Counted from the stretch's first letter, positions 33,666 through 43,402 are shown. The stretch is DNA of 64,000 bases from Pseudogymnoascus destructans (GCF_001641265.1 NW_020167526.1:558001-622000); one strand, 5' to 3'. Numbers and translations are program-made. The notes: generated from the letters alone by a model not told the origin.

Positions 33666-35550
33666 CAGGCCTTCGAGTCAAAGCATCTGCTTTTCCATTT
33701 TGCTTCCCAGGCCTATAGATGATCTGGAAGTTGTATCGAGAGAGGAATTCAGCCCATCGAGCTTGTCTTCTTGTCAGCTTCTTGGTGGACATGAAGTATT
33801 CCAAGCTTTTGTGATCAGACAAGACTTGGACTGGAAAATCTGTCCCTTCAAGTTCTGGTCTCCATGCTTCGAAACATCTGATGATTGCAAGCAATTCCTT
33901 GTCATATATCTCGTAATTGCATTCTGCAGGTGCTAGCTTTTTTGAGAAGTATGCCACTGGATGTAGAACCCCTTGATCATCTTTTTGTGACAAGACTCCT
34001 GATGAGATGAAGTCTGAGGAATCTGCTTCGACATAGGCTGTCTTGTTTCTATCGAAATGCCTCAAGACAGGAGCTTCTGTGACTGTTTGTTTCAACAGCT
34101 CAAATGCAGTTTGGCATGCATGAGTCCATTCGAATATCTGATCCTTTCTGGTAAGGTTCACCAATGGCCTCATGATGCTGGAGTAATTTCGGATGAACCT
34201 TCGATAGAAATTGCAGAATCCAATGAAAGCTTGCATATCCCTGAGCGATTTTGGAGTTCGCCATTCCAATATAGTAGAAACCTTTGCAGGGTCCATGCGA
34301 ATGCCATTGACTCCCACGATGAGTCCTAGGAATTTGGTTTCTTGGACGAAAAACTCACATTTTGAGATATCTGCTTGCAGTCCAGCTTCGCGAAGCTTCT
34401 GTAGGACTTTCCTTATGTGCTCTGTATGCTCCGCTCGAGTAGCACTGTAGATAAGAATGTCATCCATGTATGCGGTGACGAATTGGTTGAGGTAATCCAT
34501 GAGGGTTTCATTCATGTACCTCTGGAATGTTGCTGGACCATTTGTGAGTCCGAAGGGCATGACCTTGTATTTGTAGGATCCAAATCGAGTTCTGAATGTA
34601 GTGAGGTCTTCATCTTCTTCTGTCTGCATTCGAATTCGATTGAAGGCATGTCGAATGTCCAGTTTGGTGAGATATTTTGCTCCTATGACTTGGGCCAGCG
34701 TTTCATCAATGAGTGGTATGGGATATCGATCCTTTTTCGTTATGGCATTTAGCTTCCTGTAGTCAACACAGAATCGAAGACCACCACCTGGCTTTCTCAC
34801 AAACATAATGGGTGAAGAGTATGGGGCTTTGCTTGCTTCAATGAACCCTTTTGGCAAGTGCTCGAAGACATATTCTTCGACCAAATCAAGTTCTTCCTTT
34901 GACATATTCCAGAGTGGTGCATATCCCAGCTTTGCATCACCTTCGAGTTCAATATGATGGTCTGAAGGTCGATGGGGAGGTAGCTTGTCTGCTGCCATTT
35001 TTGAAAAAACATCCAAAAATTCATGAAATTCCTTCGGAAGGATCAGTCAAGAGTCAATTTCTTCAGTTTTGGTCTTGTTCTTGTGCTCGATTATGTCCTT
35101 TATTGATATAGCAAAGACTTGAGCTTCTCTTTGCTTCATGAGCATTCGAAATGGTGCTGCGCCAATCATTGCTATGGTGCAAGGTTTTGGTTTTTCCACT
35201 TTCGGAGCAGGTTCCGGAGGAGGCATTTCTTTGGCTTTCTTCTTTGGCCTTTGTCTTTCACTTTTAGATATAGGCTCTGTTTCGAGGGCTCGATCTTGTA
35301 TAGAATGGTTGCAATAATCTCCAGTGAAGAGGACTTGATCATTGATCATATCGAGAACAACTCCATGTTATATTCCTGGTATCTTCCATCTCTCCTATCT
35401 TAGTTGGCCTGGAAATGAAAACACCGTCATGTGTAAGCGCATCTGCTGGACAAGCTTCATGTCCTTCTGTTGAATTGTGACTCTCTTTGCATGGATAGCA
35501 GCCAGCTGGGTCACTATAACAATTACTATAATGATTACTATAAACGTGTA

Positions 35551-37427
35551 ACGTACATGTATAGCGAAAGCGCCAAACAAGCGAAAGCGCCAAAATTATC
35601 TACCCTCACGACAAACATTGCGATAAATCTACCACAACATTAGAAATCAATTGAAACTACTCGGAGTCCTCTTCCTCAGAGGTGTCTATTACAATCTGAC
35701 ACGTGCGCGCATTGTGCCCAGTCTCACCACACTTGCCACAGCGACGGGCACGGGTTTCTTCCCTTGGCTTCCGACCACGGCTTGCCCTTATTTCCTGCTC
35801 TACCTGCTGCACAACATCCCTCTCATCCTGTAGCTCTTGCGCCCCTTGTTGACTAAGTGATCCTCCTTGCTGTAGTCGTGTTTTCCTAGCTCTCCGGCGC
35901 TTGCTTAGTACTTCATTTGCCTGTCGTAGGTTTTGGTTCTCTGCCTTTAGCAGTGCTAATTGATGCATTATTTGCGATGCACCCTTTGTAAACTGGTCAA
36001 CAGCTGCATAGATTGAGGTTGGAGAGCTATTTTGATGGCGTGAAATCCGAGTTTTAATAAATGTAGACTGTGACATAGCTTCAATTGGGTTGTTTGGTGT
36101 CTGAGAAACCCAAGGTTGAGCAGTACCTGGGCGGGAGCTTGGAGGCGTTGGTGTCCTTAACTTAAGATCAAGTGTAGATATCACTCTCTCAGGGTCAAAT
36201 GGAAGAAGCCCTGCCCCTCGGAACCCGCCTCGAATGTTACTTTCCGTCATTGTAGTGTTAAATGCAGCGTGGAAGGCAGGAAAGAAGTCATCCTTTGTAA
36301 TATGAGAAATATGAGCCTGCATCATATCTTCAATTTGCCGACCATAAGCCTGCTTTAACGGGCCGAAACAGCCAACATCAAGTGGCTGGAGTAGATGAGA
36401 AGAGTGAGCAGGCATACAAAGCGTAATAATGTTGTGTTCCTTGCAGTACTCCTCAAACTCATCTGAGTGGTGGCTCTCATGACCATCAAGGACTAACAAG
36501 CGATAACCACCAACACTCCGGGCCTTTGTATGCTTCTCAAAGTGCTGAATCCAATCCATGCCTCTCTCGTTTGTAGTCCAGCCATTTTCAGTAACAGAAA
36601 TCACCCAATCGCTTGAAAATCCACTATTCTCATACCAAGATGTAAGGTGGTTTTTGCCTGCAACAATGATAAATGGTGGTACTGCCCAACCTTGAGAACT
36701 AACGCCTTGGATTACTGTAACCCATTCCCGATTACCAGGCTGTACCTTCTTTGCTTTTGCCCGCCCGTCTGAGCTTGTTACAACCATAGCAGTTGAGATA
36801 ACGCCCATCATAAACCCAGTCTCATCAAAGTTGTAGATATCTGCTTCATCGATACCATATTTCGCAATTGTGTTACGCACAAGCTCAAACCAGCCATTAA
36901 TAACTTCTGGATCTTCGCACTTAGCCCTCTGGTAGTCGTATTTGCGCTGAAAGCGTGTCTGGAGCTCTACACGCCGCTTAACAAAGTTTGAAGCCCAACG
37001 CGACCCAACGCGTGACACGTCGCGTGTTGCAAGTAGTCGACTTGCCATATCTTCAACAACAGACAGCCGAGGAGGAAACCCTTTGGCAGCTAGGTCGAGT
37101 ATATACTGAACAAGGACGGACTCCTCTAGGTTAGTTAATTTCCGTGAGTTGGCTTGGATATCGCGTCGTGAAGGTACACCTTCTAGACGACGACCTAGCT
37201 TGCGGTGGTCCACAGAATAGATCCTAGCAGCAACTCGAAGGCGTAACTTTGGGTCGCTTTGCATAGCCTGGATAGCTAGCACTAATTGGCTTTCATCGTT
37301 TTTATGGGGCATGTTTTGTTGTTGAGGAATTTAACATTTAGTTGGGGGGTTTGGTCACCGCATCATTTTGGCGCTTTCGCTTGTTTGGCGCTTTCGCTTG
37401 TTTGGCGCTTTCGCTATACATGTACGT
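35551..37427 (-). mobile_element. Fot1/Pogo element copy 2 (1877 bp)
   Basis: Flanked by TA (35549-35550 and 37428-37429), in the last intron of the histone-like gene. Sequence is almost identical to copy 1, except that the right inverted repeat has three rather than two copies of the 17 bp unit (gcttgtttggcgctttc), which accounts exactly for the 17 bp length difference. Confidence 0.95.
35657..37312 (-). CDS. Fot1/Pogo transposase (551 aa), second copy
   Basis: Same domain order as the protein at 5041-6696: HTH/CENP-B-type DNA binding, DDE core (D163, D276, D312), coiled coil, CCHC knuckle. It has D at residue 20, LLKAEN instead of LLKGEN, and R before the knuckle where copy 1 has H. Fully open, with no sign of decay, unlike the surrounding retrotransposons, so it is among the youngest insertions here. 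Confidence 0.95.
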   Translation of the reverse strand: MPHKNDESQLVLAIQAMQSDPKLRLRVAARIYSVDHRKLGRRLEGVPSRRDIQANSRKLTNLEESVLVQYILDLAAKGFPPRLSVVEDMASRLLATRDVSRVGSRWASNFVKRRVELQTRFQRKYDYQRAKCEDPEVINGWFELVRNTIAKYGIDEADIYNFDETGFMMGVISTAMVVTSSDGRAKAKKVQPGNREWVTVIQGVSSQGWAVPPFIIVAGKNHLTSWYENSGFSSDWVISVTENGWTTNERGMDWIQHFEKHTKARSVGGYRLLVLDGHESHHSDEFEEYCKEHNIITLCMPAHSSHLLQPLDVGCFGPLKQAYGRQIEDMMQAHISHITKDDFFPAFHAAFNTTMTESNIRGGFRGAGLLPFDPERVISTLDLKLRTPTPPSSRPGTAQPWVSQTPNNPIEAMSQSTFIKTRISRHQNSSPTSIYAAVDQFTKGASQIMHQLALLKAENQNLRQANEVLSKRRRARKTRLQQGGSLSQQGAQELQDERDVVQQVEQEIRASRGRKPREETRARRCGKCGETGHNARTCQIVIDTSEEEDSE

Positions 37428-38070
37428 TAGACTCACTTACTTTCAAATTCCTTGACGAGTGTAGTTTCTGCAGCTTCCTGGAGAGCAGAAATTGCAGAAG
37501 ACTGAAGCCGAAAGTCCTCGCGAGGGCGCAAGTCGCTGATGATCTCACGGATAAGTCGCGTCAATGGCGCATGGGGAAGGAGAGGTTCTGTCGATTTTTG
37601 GTACTGTTTGATTTGTCGGACAGCAACGGCTGTTTTTGATCAGAAAGGATTTATAGTAATAGTTATAGTAATCAACTTACTACCAGGCTTATAATGACAG
37701 CTTTTCTTTGTGGCCTTCTTCACAATCTTCTTTCCGCTGATCCCTGAGGTCTTTCTTGGAGCCTTTCAGCAGTCTTTTGGGCCGGCATCTTCTTGCTGAA
37801 CTTTTGACCAGGCGCAAACGTTGGAATTGGACCTTTCCGAACCTTGTGTTGTGTCGCTGGAGGGGTCTGGAGTTGAAGGCATGCATTCTGGCGAGTTGGA
37901 GTGTTTGGCTCAAGTGCTTGTACTTGTGGTTGTCGTGACCGAAGTGAATAGTTGGTCAGTTGCATGAATTTGTGGGATTGTTTGAGTGGGGCTTTTTTTC
38001 CATCGGGCTCAGTTTCAGATTCGGAGCTTGTTACTGGATCAGGGGCATCGTAGGCAGCGTCCAGATCCAT

Positions 38071-38597
38071 GACACTAAAAGAGGGTTACTATAAGTATTA
38101 CTATAAGATTTGGGTGCTTTACTTACCAGTTTGCCAGCCAGTAGCAATTCACATAGCCATGTTGATCTGAAGGTCGGGGGGGTGTTGTGCAGGAAAAATA
38201 AAGGTAGGGTGAGGTTGTTGGGGTTGGGGTTGTGAGCTAGCTCGCTTAGTAAAATGTCTTCAGCTTCACTTTTTGTACGGTAGTAGGCGATAAAGGTGAA
38301 TTCTCCCACAACAATAGTAAGGACAACAATAGTAAGCGACCTTATTGACGTGTTTTACCCCACAACAACTGTTACGATATCAAGTGCGCCTTGCAGCTCG
38401 AGTGGGGGTTCAGGGGTGTGGGGAGCTTTCCGGGGTTGGAGCGAAGTTTTCAGTTGTGGAGTGAATTCTCAGAACTAGTCTCGCTAAAGAGAATTCACTC
38501 CACAACAACATAGCTGTATATAGATCGAGCCACTGCTCGAGTGCTCCTCTTCTCTTTCCTTTCTTCTCTAGATTGAGTTTAATTCATAATACCCAAC
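38071..38597. other. Histone-like 5' region and Gypsy leader/LTR end
   Basis: Includes a candidate intron of the histone-like gene (38126-38075) and an upstream frame starting at 38309 (MGEFTFIAYYRTKSEAEDIL) that does not join MDLDAA in phase. At 38453-38506 an 18 bp perfect inverted repeat (gttgtggagtgaattctc and complement) has an 18 bp loop. 38507-38597, with tgtatatagatc, probably is the 3' end of the Gypsy 5' LTR. Exact LTR limits were not found. Confidence 0.4.
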
Positions 38598-38615
38598 TGG
38601 CGCCCTATGCCTTGG
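38598..38615 (+). promoter_or_regulatory. Gypsy primer-binding site
   Basis: tggcgccctatgccttgg follows ...ataataccca. TGGCGCC is a common start for Ty3/Gypsy primer sites in fungi. It lies about 380 bp upstream of gag, on the gag strand. The exact tRNA was not identified. Confidence 0.45.
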
Positions 38616-38979
38616 TGAACCGTGACATAAAACTCAATCTCTCTTATACCTCTTTTCCTGCTCTTTGAGCTGAACCCTCTTCTGAAATCGAAATCGAAAT
38701 CCACTCTTTGAAAACCCCAGAACCAGAAACCTTATCCTGAAGTCGATTCCAGGACGATCTCCAGGCAACCCCTCAAAGTTGGCTTTCGACAGTCAGCTCG
38801 ACACACACACACCACCTTCGCAAGTCAGACCTTTTACAACGCTCCCTCAACAAGGATATAACTGTGAGGGAAGTGCGCTCCTCTCGAGTGGCTCCTACGG
38901 CCAACAACTGCACAATAGGGCCTTTGGCAATATGTGTCTGACTTGACGATATAAACCGAAATTGAAATAGCAACTCGCT

Positions 38980-40296
38980 ATGGCTTATACAGCTGAAGAA
39001 AAAGCTGCAATGGCAGCTCGAAATGATCCAGAACAAGACCAGGAATCCCTGGCAGAAGGAGCATCAATTCCAAGCTCTGCAAACCAAACCAATGAACTTC
39101 ATGATCCTAATTTCAAATCCAAAACCTTCCTTCACACTCTGGGCAAAACAGCTCAAGAGAGACATGAATCTATACTTGCAAATCGACATGAAAAGGCTGA
39201 ATGGAATGTTGAAACCTTTGACGAATTCCAGAAACTATCTGTCGCCAACCAGAAAATGGCATGGACTTTGCACAAGAACATTCTTCGGGACTATTTGGCC
39301 CTAGCAGAGGACTCAAATTCGATACTGGCTAAAAAGGATGATGCCATTCTCCAGTTACAGGAACTGATCCAGAGCAACGAGCAACAAATCACAGAGCAAC
39401 AAACAATTCAGAAATATCTTGAAAAGCAAACCCAACAAGCTCTGAAGAATAAACCAGGACACCACTCTCACAGTCGACTGTCAGCTCGGATTCCAGACCC
39501 TCCAATCCTCACAGATGGGATAGAGCCAGCATTTGAAGACTGGGTTGTGAAAATTCGCCTCAAGCTCGAAGCCAACATTGATCATTTTCCAACACAGATT
39601 TTACAAATGAGCTACATTCAGAGTCGACTGGGAGGACTGGCAGTTCGACATGTCAATCCAAGGCTTCGACCAAACTCTACAAACAAATTGCAGACAGCAG
39701 AAGAAATTCTCGAACTTTTGGAAAAAGTCTTCAGTGATCCCAATCGAAGGCACACAGCTCAAACTGAGTATCGAAAGCTGTATCAGAGAAACAACACCTT
39801 TGCAGTGTTCTGGGCTGAGTTCCAAAGGCTCACGACAGAGCTTGATTACTCTGAAGAAACTTTGCTGGATGACTTGCGCTTCAAAGTCAACCAACAGATG
39901 CAGAAAGCCTTAGTGGCTGAAGTTGGAGCTACTACACTTCACGAGTTTGCAAAGAAATGCATGCTCATCGACCAGAACATTCAGCGGATCAAGGAACAAG
40001 AAGACAAAAGGAAGCCAAAGTCATTTTCGAACAACATGGGCCAAACTCAAAATCAGGGCCAGGCACTTCAAACTTCAATCCCTCAACCTACAATGGATTC
40101 CAACATGCAAAACAAGACGCAGAAGCTGTATCGACCACCGCATCAAGATCCAGCAAAAGAAATGCTCATGAAACTTGGGAAATGCTTCATATGCCGACAA
40201 AATGGACATCGAGCTCGAGACTGTCCCCAGAAGCTCAAAGCTCAAGTGAATGAGGTATCTACAGCTGAGTCTATCATCGATTCGGAAAACGAATAG
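38980..40296 (+). CDS. Ty3/Gypsy Gag (438 aa)
   Basis: Structural Gag protein. Residues 60-170 are coiled-coil rich. The capsid (retrotrans_gag-type) region runs from about 190 to 330 (PAFEDWVVKIRLKLEANIDH ... YSEETLLDDLRFKVNQ). A CCHC zinc knuckle, CFICRQNGHRARDC, lies near residue 410. The frame is complete, ATG to TAG, without the stops seen in pol. A protease frame overlaps its end in the -1 phase, so Gag-Pol would need a -1 frameshift near GGAAAACGAAT (40284-40294). It is the 5' half of the element whose pol is at 31750-35367 on the other strand. Confidence 0.9.
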   Translation: MAYTAEEKAAMAARNDPEQDQESLAEGASIPSSANQTNELHDPNFKSKTFLHTLGKTAQERHESILANRHEKAEWNVETFDEFQKLSVANQKMAWTLHKNILRDYLALAEDSNSILAKKDDAILQLQELIQSNEQQITEQQTIQKYLEKQTQQALKNKPGHHSHSRLSARIPDPPILTDGIEPAFEDWVVKIRLKLEANIDHFPTQILQMSYIQSRLGGLAVRHVNPRLRPNSTNKLQTAEEILELLEKVFSDPNRRHTAQTEYRKLYQRNNTFAVFWAEFQRLTTELDYSEETLLDDLRFKVNQQMQKALVAEVGATTLHEFAKKCMLIDQNIQRIKEQEDKRKPKSFSNNMGQTQNQGQALQTSIPQPTMDSNMQNKTQKLYRPPHQDPAKEMLMKLGKCFICRQNGHRARDCPQKLKAQVNEVSTAESIIDSENE

Positions 40297-40697
40297 CCTC
40301 TAGACAAGTCATCACTAGAGGCAGTGCAGCCAGAATTGCAGCTTCTTCCTCGAGATCCAGTTTTGATCCGGACACCCCTTTCTTAGCTACTTGTAGAATA
40401 GGAAAATACAAAGCTATTGTCGATGCATTGATCGATACTGGTGCCACAGGTGGAAACTTCATTAATGCTGCTGATGCAGAAAGAATATGTGAAATCGAAG
40501 GGATAGCCCCAGTCGAACTTGTGAAGCCAAAACAAGTTGAAGGATTCAATGGAGAGGCTGCCCCTGCTATCACACATGCTATATATCCTCGACTACAAGT
40601 GGGAGAGCATGTGGAAAGCCTATGTCCATTATTCATCACTTCGCTGGGAAAACATTCCATCATTCTCGGGAAAGCTTGGATGAAAAGGGCAAATGAG
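40293..40697 (+). CDS. Gypsy aspartic protease, truncated at breakpoint
   Basis: Open in the -1 frame relative to Gag, from just before the Gag stop to TAG 40698-40700. It carries the active-site motif DALIDTGATGGNF and the flap/C-terminal HSIILGKAWMKR, the usual end of a retroviral-type protease. Immediately after this the Gypsy homology stops. The continuation (HGVVLD...) is found on the minus strand at 35367, so the coding sequence is split by a rearrangement. Confidence 0.82.
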
Positions 40698-41240
40698 TAG
40701 CAGGATACAGATAGTAGAAATCCAATGAAACGTTTCTACTATATTGGTCTATTGTAACTGTATAGTAATAACTATAGTAACGATTGTATTTGTGGCAACC
40801 CATCATGTGTGGAACCCATCACGTGTGACAATTCATCACACGTGATGGGTTGCCAAGGAACCGCTGGGTGCCCACGTCGGTCTGGGCGGTTTCTATCTTC
40901 AGACCGGCGGTTTGCAACCACCGGTTACCCATGACGCACACTATACGCGACGCTTCCGAGGAGGAAAAACGTGCTATGGAACTCGAGTGGTTAGGACCGC
41001 CCGACGAGCTTGTTCAACGTCTTGGTTCACAATTAGAAGAGTTCGTTTTAATAGTGTCAAACTCCCTTTACATGGTGTTGCAGGGGCTAGGGAATGAAAG
41101 TGTCTTCGGGTTATTATGATAACATGATGTGCTTCACGAGAGTTATTGGCAGCTGCGAGTATGTCATCAATGAATGGCCAGACTTTAAACATGGTGAGTG
41201 GTAACCTACCTGGACAAGTAGTTCTCTTGATCACTTGATA
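40698..41240. other. Breakpoint flank with hairpins, transposon ends
   Basis: Contains a paired TATAGTAAT tract (40761-40781), a perfect 18 bp arm palindrome (ggcaacccatca ... tgatgggttgcc, 40793-40853, with an inner cacgtgtgac/cacacgtg palindrome), and cggttacccatgacgcacac near 40922, shared with 7018-7040. Short frames after 40850 lack family features. This is likely the end of a DNA transposon or MITE. Confidence 0.45.
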
Positions 41241-41638
41241 ATAGGAATTTCGCTATTTTTTGTATTGGAAAACAGAGGCGGATTTTACACTTCACACTCC
41301 ATAAAATGAATGAAGTATATCAATAGTAGGGCAGAAATGAAACCCCAGGGAGGATTCAAAGGATTTGAAATGACAAAGAGTCGCCGGTAGCAACTGATTA
41401 TGAACCATGATGTTATCACAGCCTCGCATGCGAGGCTGACAATGGGAACTGCAGTTTAGGTCCGCCCAGTCGCCCGGAAAATTTTTGAAAAGTTGCTGGG
41501 CCATTTTCAACATCGAATCTGATCCCATCAACAGCATCGCCAGTTTGCAGTTCGCCATTTATCTCTCAATCTTCGGCTCACCGCTGAGCATATAGACAAA
41601 TTCCACCAATATCCATCTCGGAGACGGAATACTGAGCC
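41241..41638. promoter_or_regulatory. YTM1 upstream region
   Basis: Unique-looking sequence before the YTM1 ATG. It holds a small inverted repeat (cctcgcatgcgagg near 41434) and no gene. It should contain the YTM1 promoter. Confidence 0.4.
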
Positions 41639-43136
41639 ATGGCCGACCAAGATGCGCAGAATGGAGAGGAGGTGACGAGGTCCGGTGGACAGGTGCAAGT
41701 CCACTTTGTGACCGAGGAGAAGGAATTCGAGCTCGAGGAGTCCAAGAGAGTCCTCCTCGTCCCTACTGGTAAGAATTAACCCATTTCATGCTTCTCTATA
41801 GCCATGCTAACCCCTCCTCGCAGACATCCGTCGTTACAATCTCTCTCAAATCCTCAACTCCCCCGCCATGCTCGATCTCCCCACCCCCACCCCATTTGAC
41901 ATCCTCATCAACGGCACATTCCTCCGCACCACCCTCGCCGAGTACCTCGTCTCCGCCGGCCTCTCCGCCGAAACAACCCTAACGCTGCAATTCCTCCGCT
42001 CCAGCATCCCCCCCACCTTCACCGCGGCCTTCGAGCACGACGACTGGGTCGCAGCCGTGGACGTCCTCTCCGCCACCTCCCCCCACTCCTCCGCCTACGA
42101 AAAGGACCCCCGAATCCTCTCCGGCTCCTACGATGGCCTCCTCCGCATGTGGTCCCCCTCCGGAACCGTCATCGCCACCTCCCCTGGCGCCTCCAACGGC
42201 GGCCACACTTCCTGCATCAAAGCCGCCAAGTTCCTCTCCCCCACCACCCTCGCCTCCGCCGGCCTCGACCGCACAGTCCGCATCTGGTCGTACGCTGACG
42301 CCACCGGCCCAGACGCGCAGGGCAAGCTAACCCCCACCCTCGCGCTGTACGGACACACCCTTCCCATCGACTCCCTCGCCGCGCACACCCCTTCCAACCG
42401 CCTCCTCTCCGCCTCGGCAGACGGCTCCATTGGCCTCTGGACACCCAACAAATCCGCTCCCGCTGCCCCCGCCGCGCTCCTCCCTGGCTCCGCGCCTTCC
42501 GCCAAGAGGAGGAAAATGAACGCTGCTGTTGATGTTCTGGCGCGCGGCGCGACTAGCATGATGGCTGTGCACACGGCGCCTGCTACGGGAGTGGTGTTCC
42601 ATCCTGATGATGCTACGGCTGCGTATTCCACTTCGTTGGATCATACTCTCAAGACGCTTGATCTCGCGACTGGGAACGTGGTTGATACGCGCGCGACTGG
42701 ACATGCGCTGCTGTGCTTGACTACCCTTGCGCCTGGTGGAAGGGGACATGTTGTAGCGGTCGGTTCGGCGGCGAGGCACATTACGCTTATTGACCCGAGG
42801 GCTGGAGGCGTGGTGATGACGCTGCGTGGAAACAAGAATAAGATTGCAAGTCTGGCGCGGGATCCGTCGAGTGCGTTTGGCCTGGTTAGTGGTGCGCATG
42901 ATGGAACAGTTAGGGTGTGGGATGTGAGGTCCTCGAGAGACGGGAATCTTGATGAGGGCGGACGGGTGGGCGAGGCGGTGTTTGTGGTTGGCCGTGATGG
43001 CGCGGGGAAGAGCAAGGTCGGTGGTGAGGGCGAGAAGGTGTTTGGTGTTGTGTGGGACCAGACTGTGGGTATTGTGAGTGCGGGTGAGGATAGAAGGGTG
43101 CAGATTAACGCACCGGCGAAGTTGGAGAAGTCGTAG
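41639..43136 (+). CDS. YTM1: Ribosome biogenesis protein YTM1 (WDR12)
   Basis: Component of the Nop7-Erb1-Ytm1 (PeBoW) complex, needed for 60S subunit maturation in the nucleolus; the AAA protein Rea1 releases it through its N-terminal UBL domain. Exon 1 (41639-41768) and exon 2 (41824-43136) give about 480 aa. Residues 15-100 form the NLE/UBL domain ([20 protein letters not shown] ... [15 protein letters not shown]). Seven WD40 blades follow ([66 protein letters not shown]). High GC and codon bias in this exon create long antisense frames that are not genes. Confidence 0.93.
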
Positions 43137-43402
43137 GCGTTGAGACGGGGGGATGATACCCGGTAATTGGTGGATTGGATGTTGCATAGGTTGGAGTAAA
43201 TGGTGTAATAAATCTACGGCTTTATTTATCTCGTATTTATTTTGAGCGGCGCCGCCGTCAGTCTATCCTAGCTATGTGACTTGGTCGTATTATCCAACCA
43301 GTGTCATGCTTCAAACCCATTCCTACCCAGAAACGCCATTGCATGCACCCAATCATGTATTTCGTCCCATTCATGCCAACTCAACCACGGTATTCACGTC
43401 GG

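Larger units (their letters stand above)
31750..35367 (-). pseudogene. Ty3/Gypsy pol (RT, RNase H, integrase), broken
   Basis: Reading down the minus strand: post-protease linker from HGVVLDMINDQVLF at 35367; reverse transcriptase from about 35020 with [31 protein letters not shown] and [10 protein letters not shown] (YMDD); RNase H with [15 protein letters not shown] and [14 protein letters not shown]; then integrase with KNCHSCRRSKPSR, SMDFVTGLP, the ISDRGPQF block and [14 protein letters not shown]. Solo LTR A (33191-33665) splits RNase H from the linker to integrase, and solo LTR B (32506-32875) splits the integrase N-terminus. There is also a TGA near 35047, a frameshift near 32100 and loss of the integrase C-terminus, so it is non-functional. 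The matching gag and protease lie at 38980-40697 on the opposite strand. Confidence 0.92.
35395..38070 (-). pseudogene. Divergent histone H3 / CenH3-like gene
   Basis: Exons: 38070-37684, 37629-37441 and 35513-35395, plus a possible 5' exon ending at 38127. The product contains [18 protein letters not shown] (H3 alpha-N), [30 protein letters not shown] (alpha-2) and LAAIHAKRVTIQQKDMKLV (alpha-3), an almost complete H3 fold. Loop 1 ([11 protein letters not shown]) is two residues longer than canonical H3, as in CENP-A. The tail has KAPRKTSG as in H3, preceded by MPAQKTA in a different frame: one base appears lost near 37765. Upstream, about 95 open codons (MDLDAAYDAPDP...) could be an extension or 5' UTR. 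The Pogo element fills the last intron; that intron's acceptor is the TATAG at 35518-35514. Probably inactive. Confidence 0.8.

Noticed and set aside
5041..37427. Domesticated CENP-B acting with the CenH3-like gene
   Set aside because: Both CENP-B-like proteins are in complete TIR-bounded elements with intact catalytic triads. They are ordinary Pogo transposases, and their closeness to the histone-like gene is explained by insertion.
38031..38309. Frame starting MGEFTFIAYYRTKS as first exon of the histone-like gene
   Set aside because: It splices to exon 2 out of phase and hits a stop after about 11 codons. Kept only as a possible 5' exon.
41846..43187. Long antisense ORFs over YTM1 (up to 286 codons), and similar ones over NMO and SPP2
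   Set aside because: They mirror GC-rich, codon-biased host genes, have low-complexity Arg/Gly/Ser translations and no domain.
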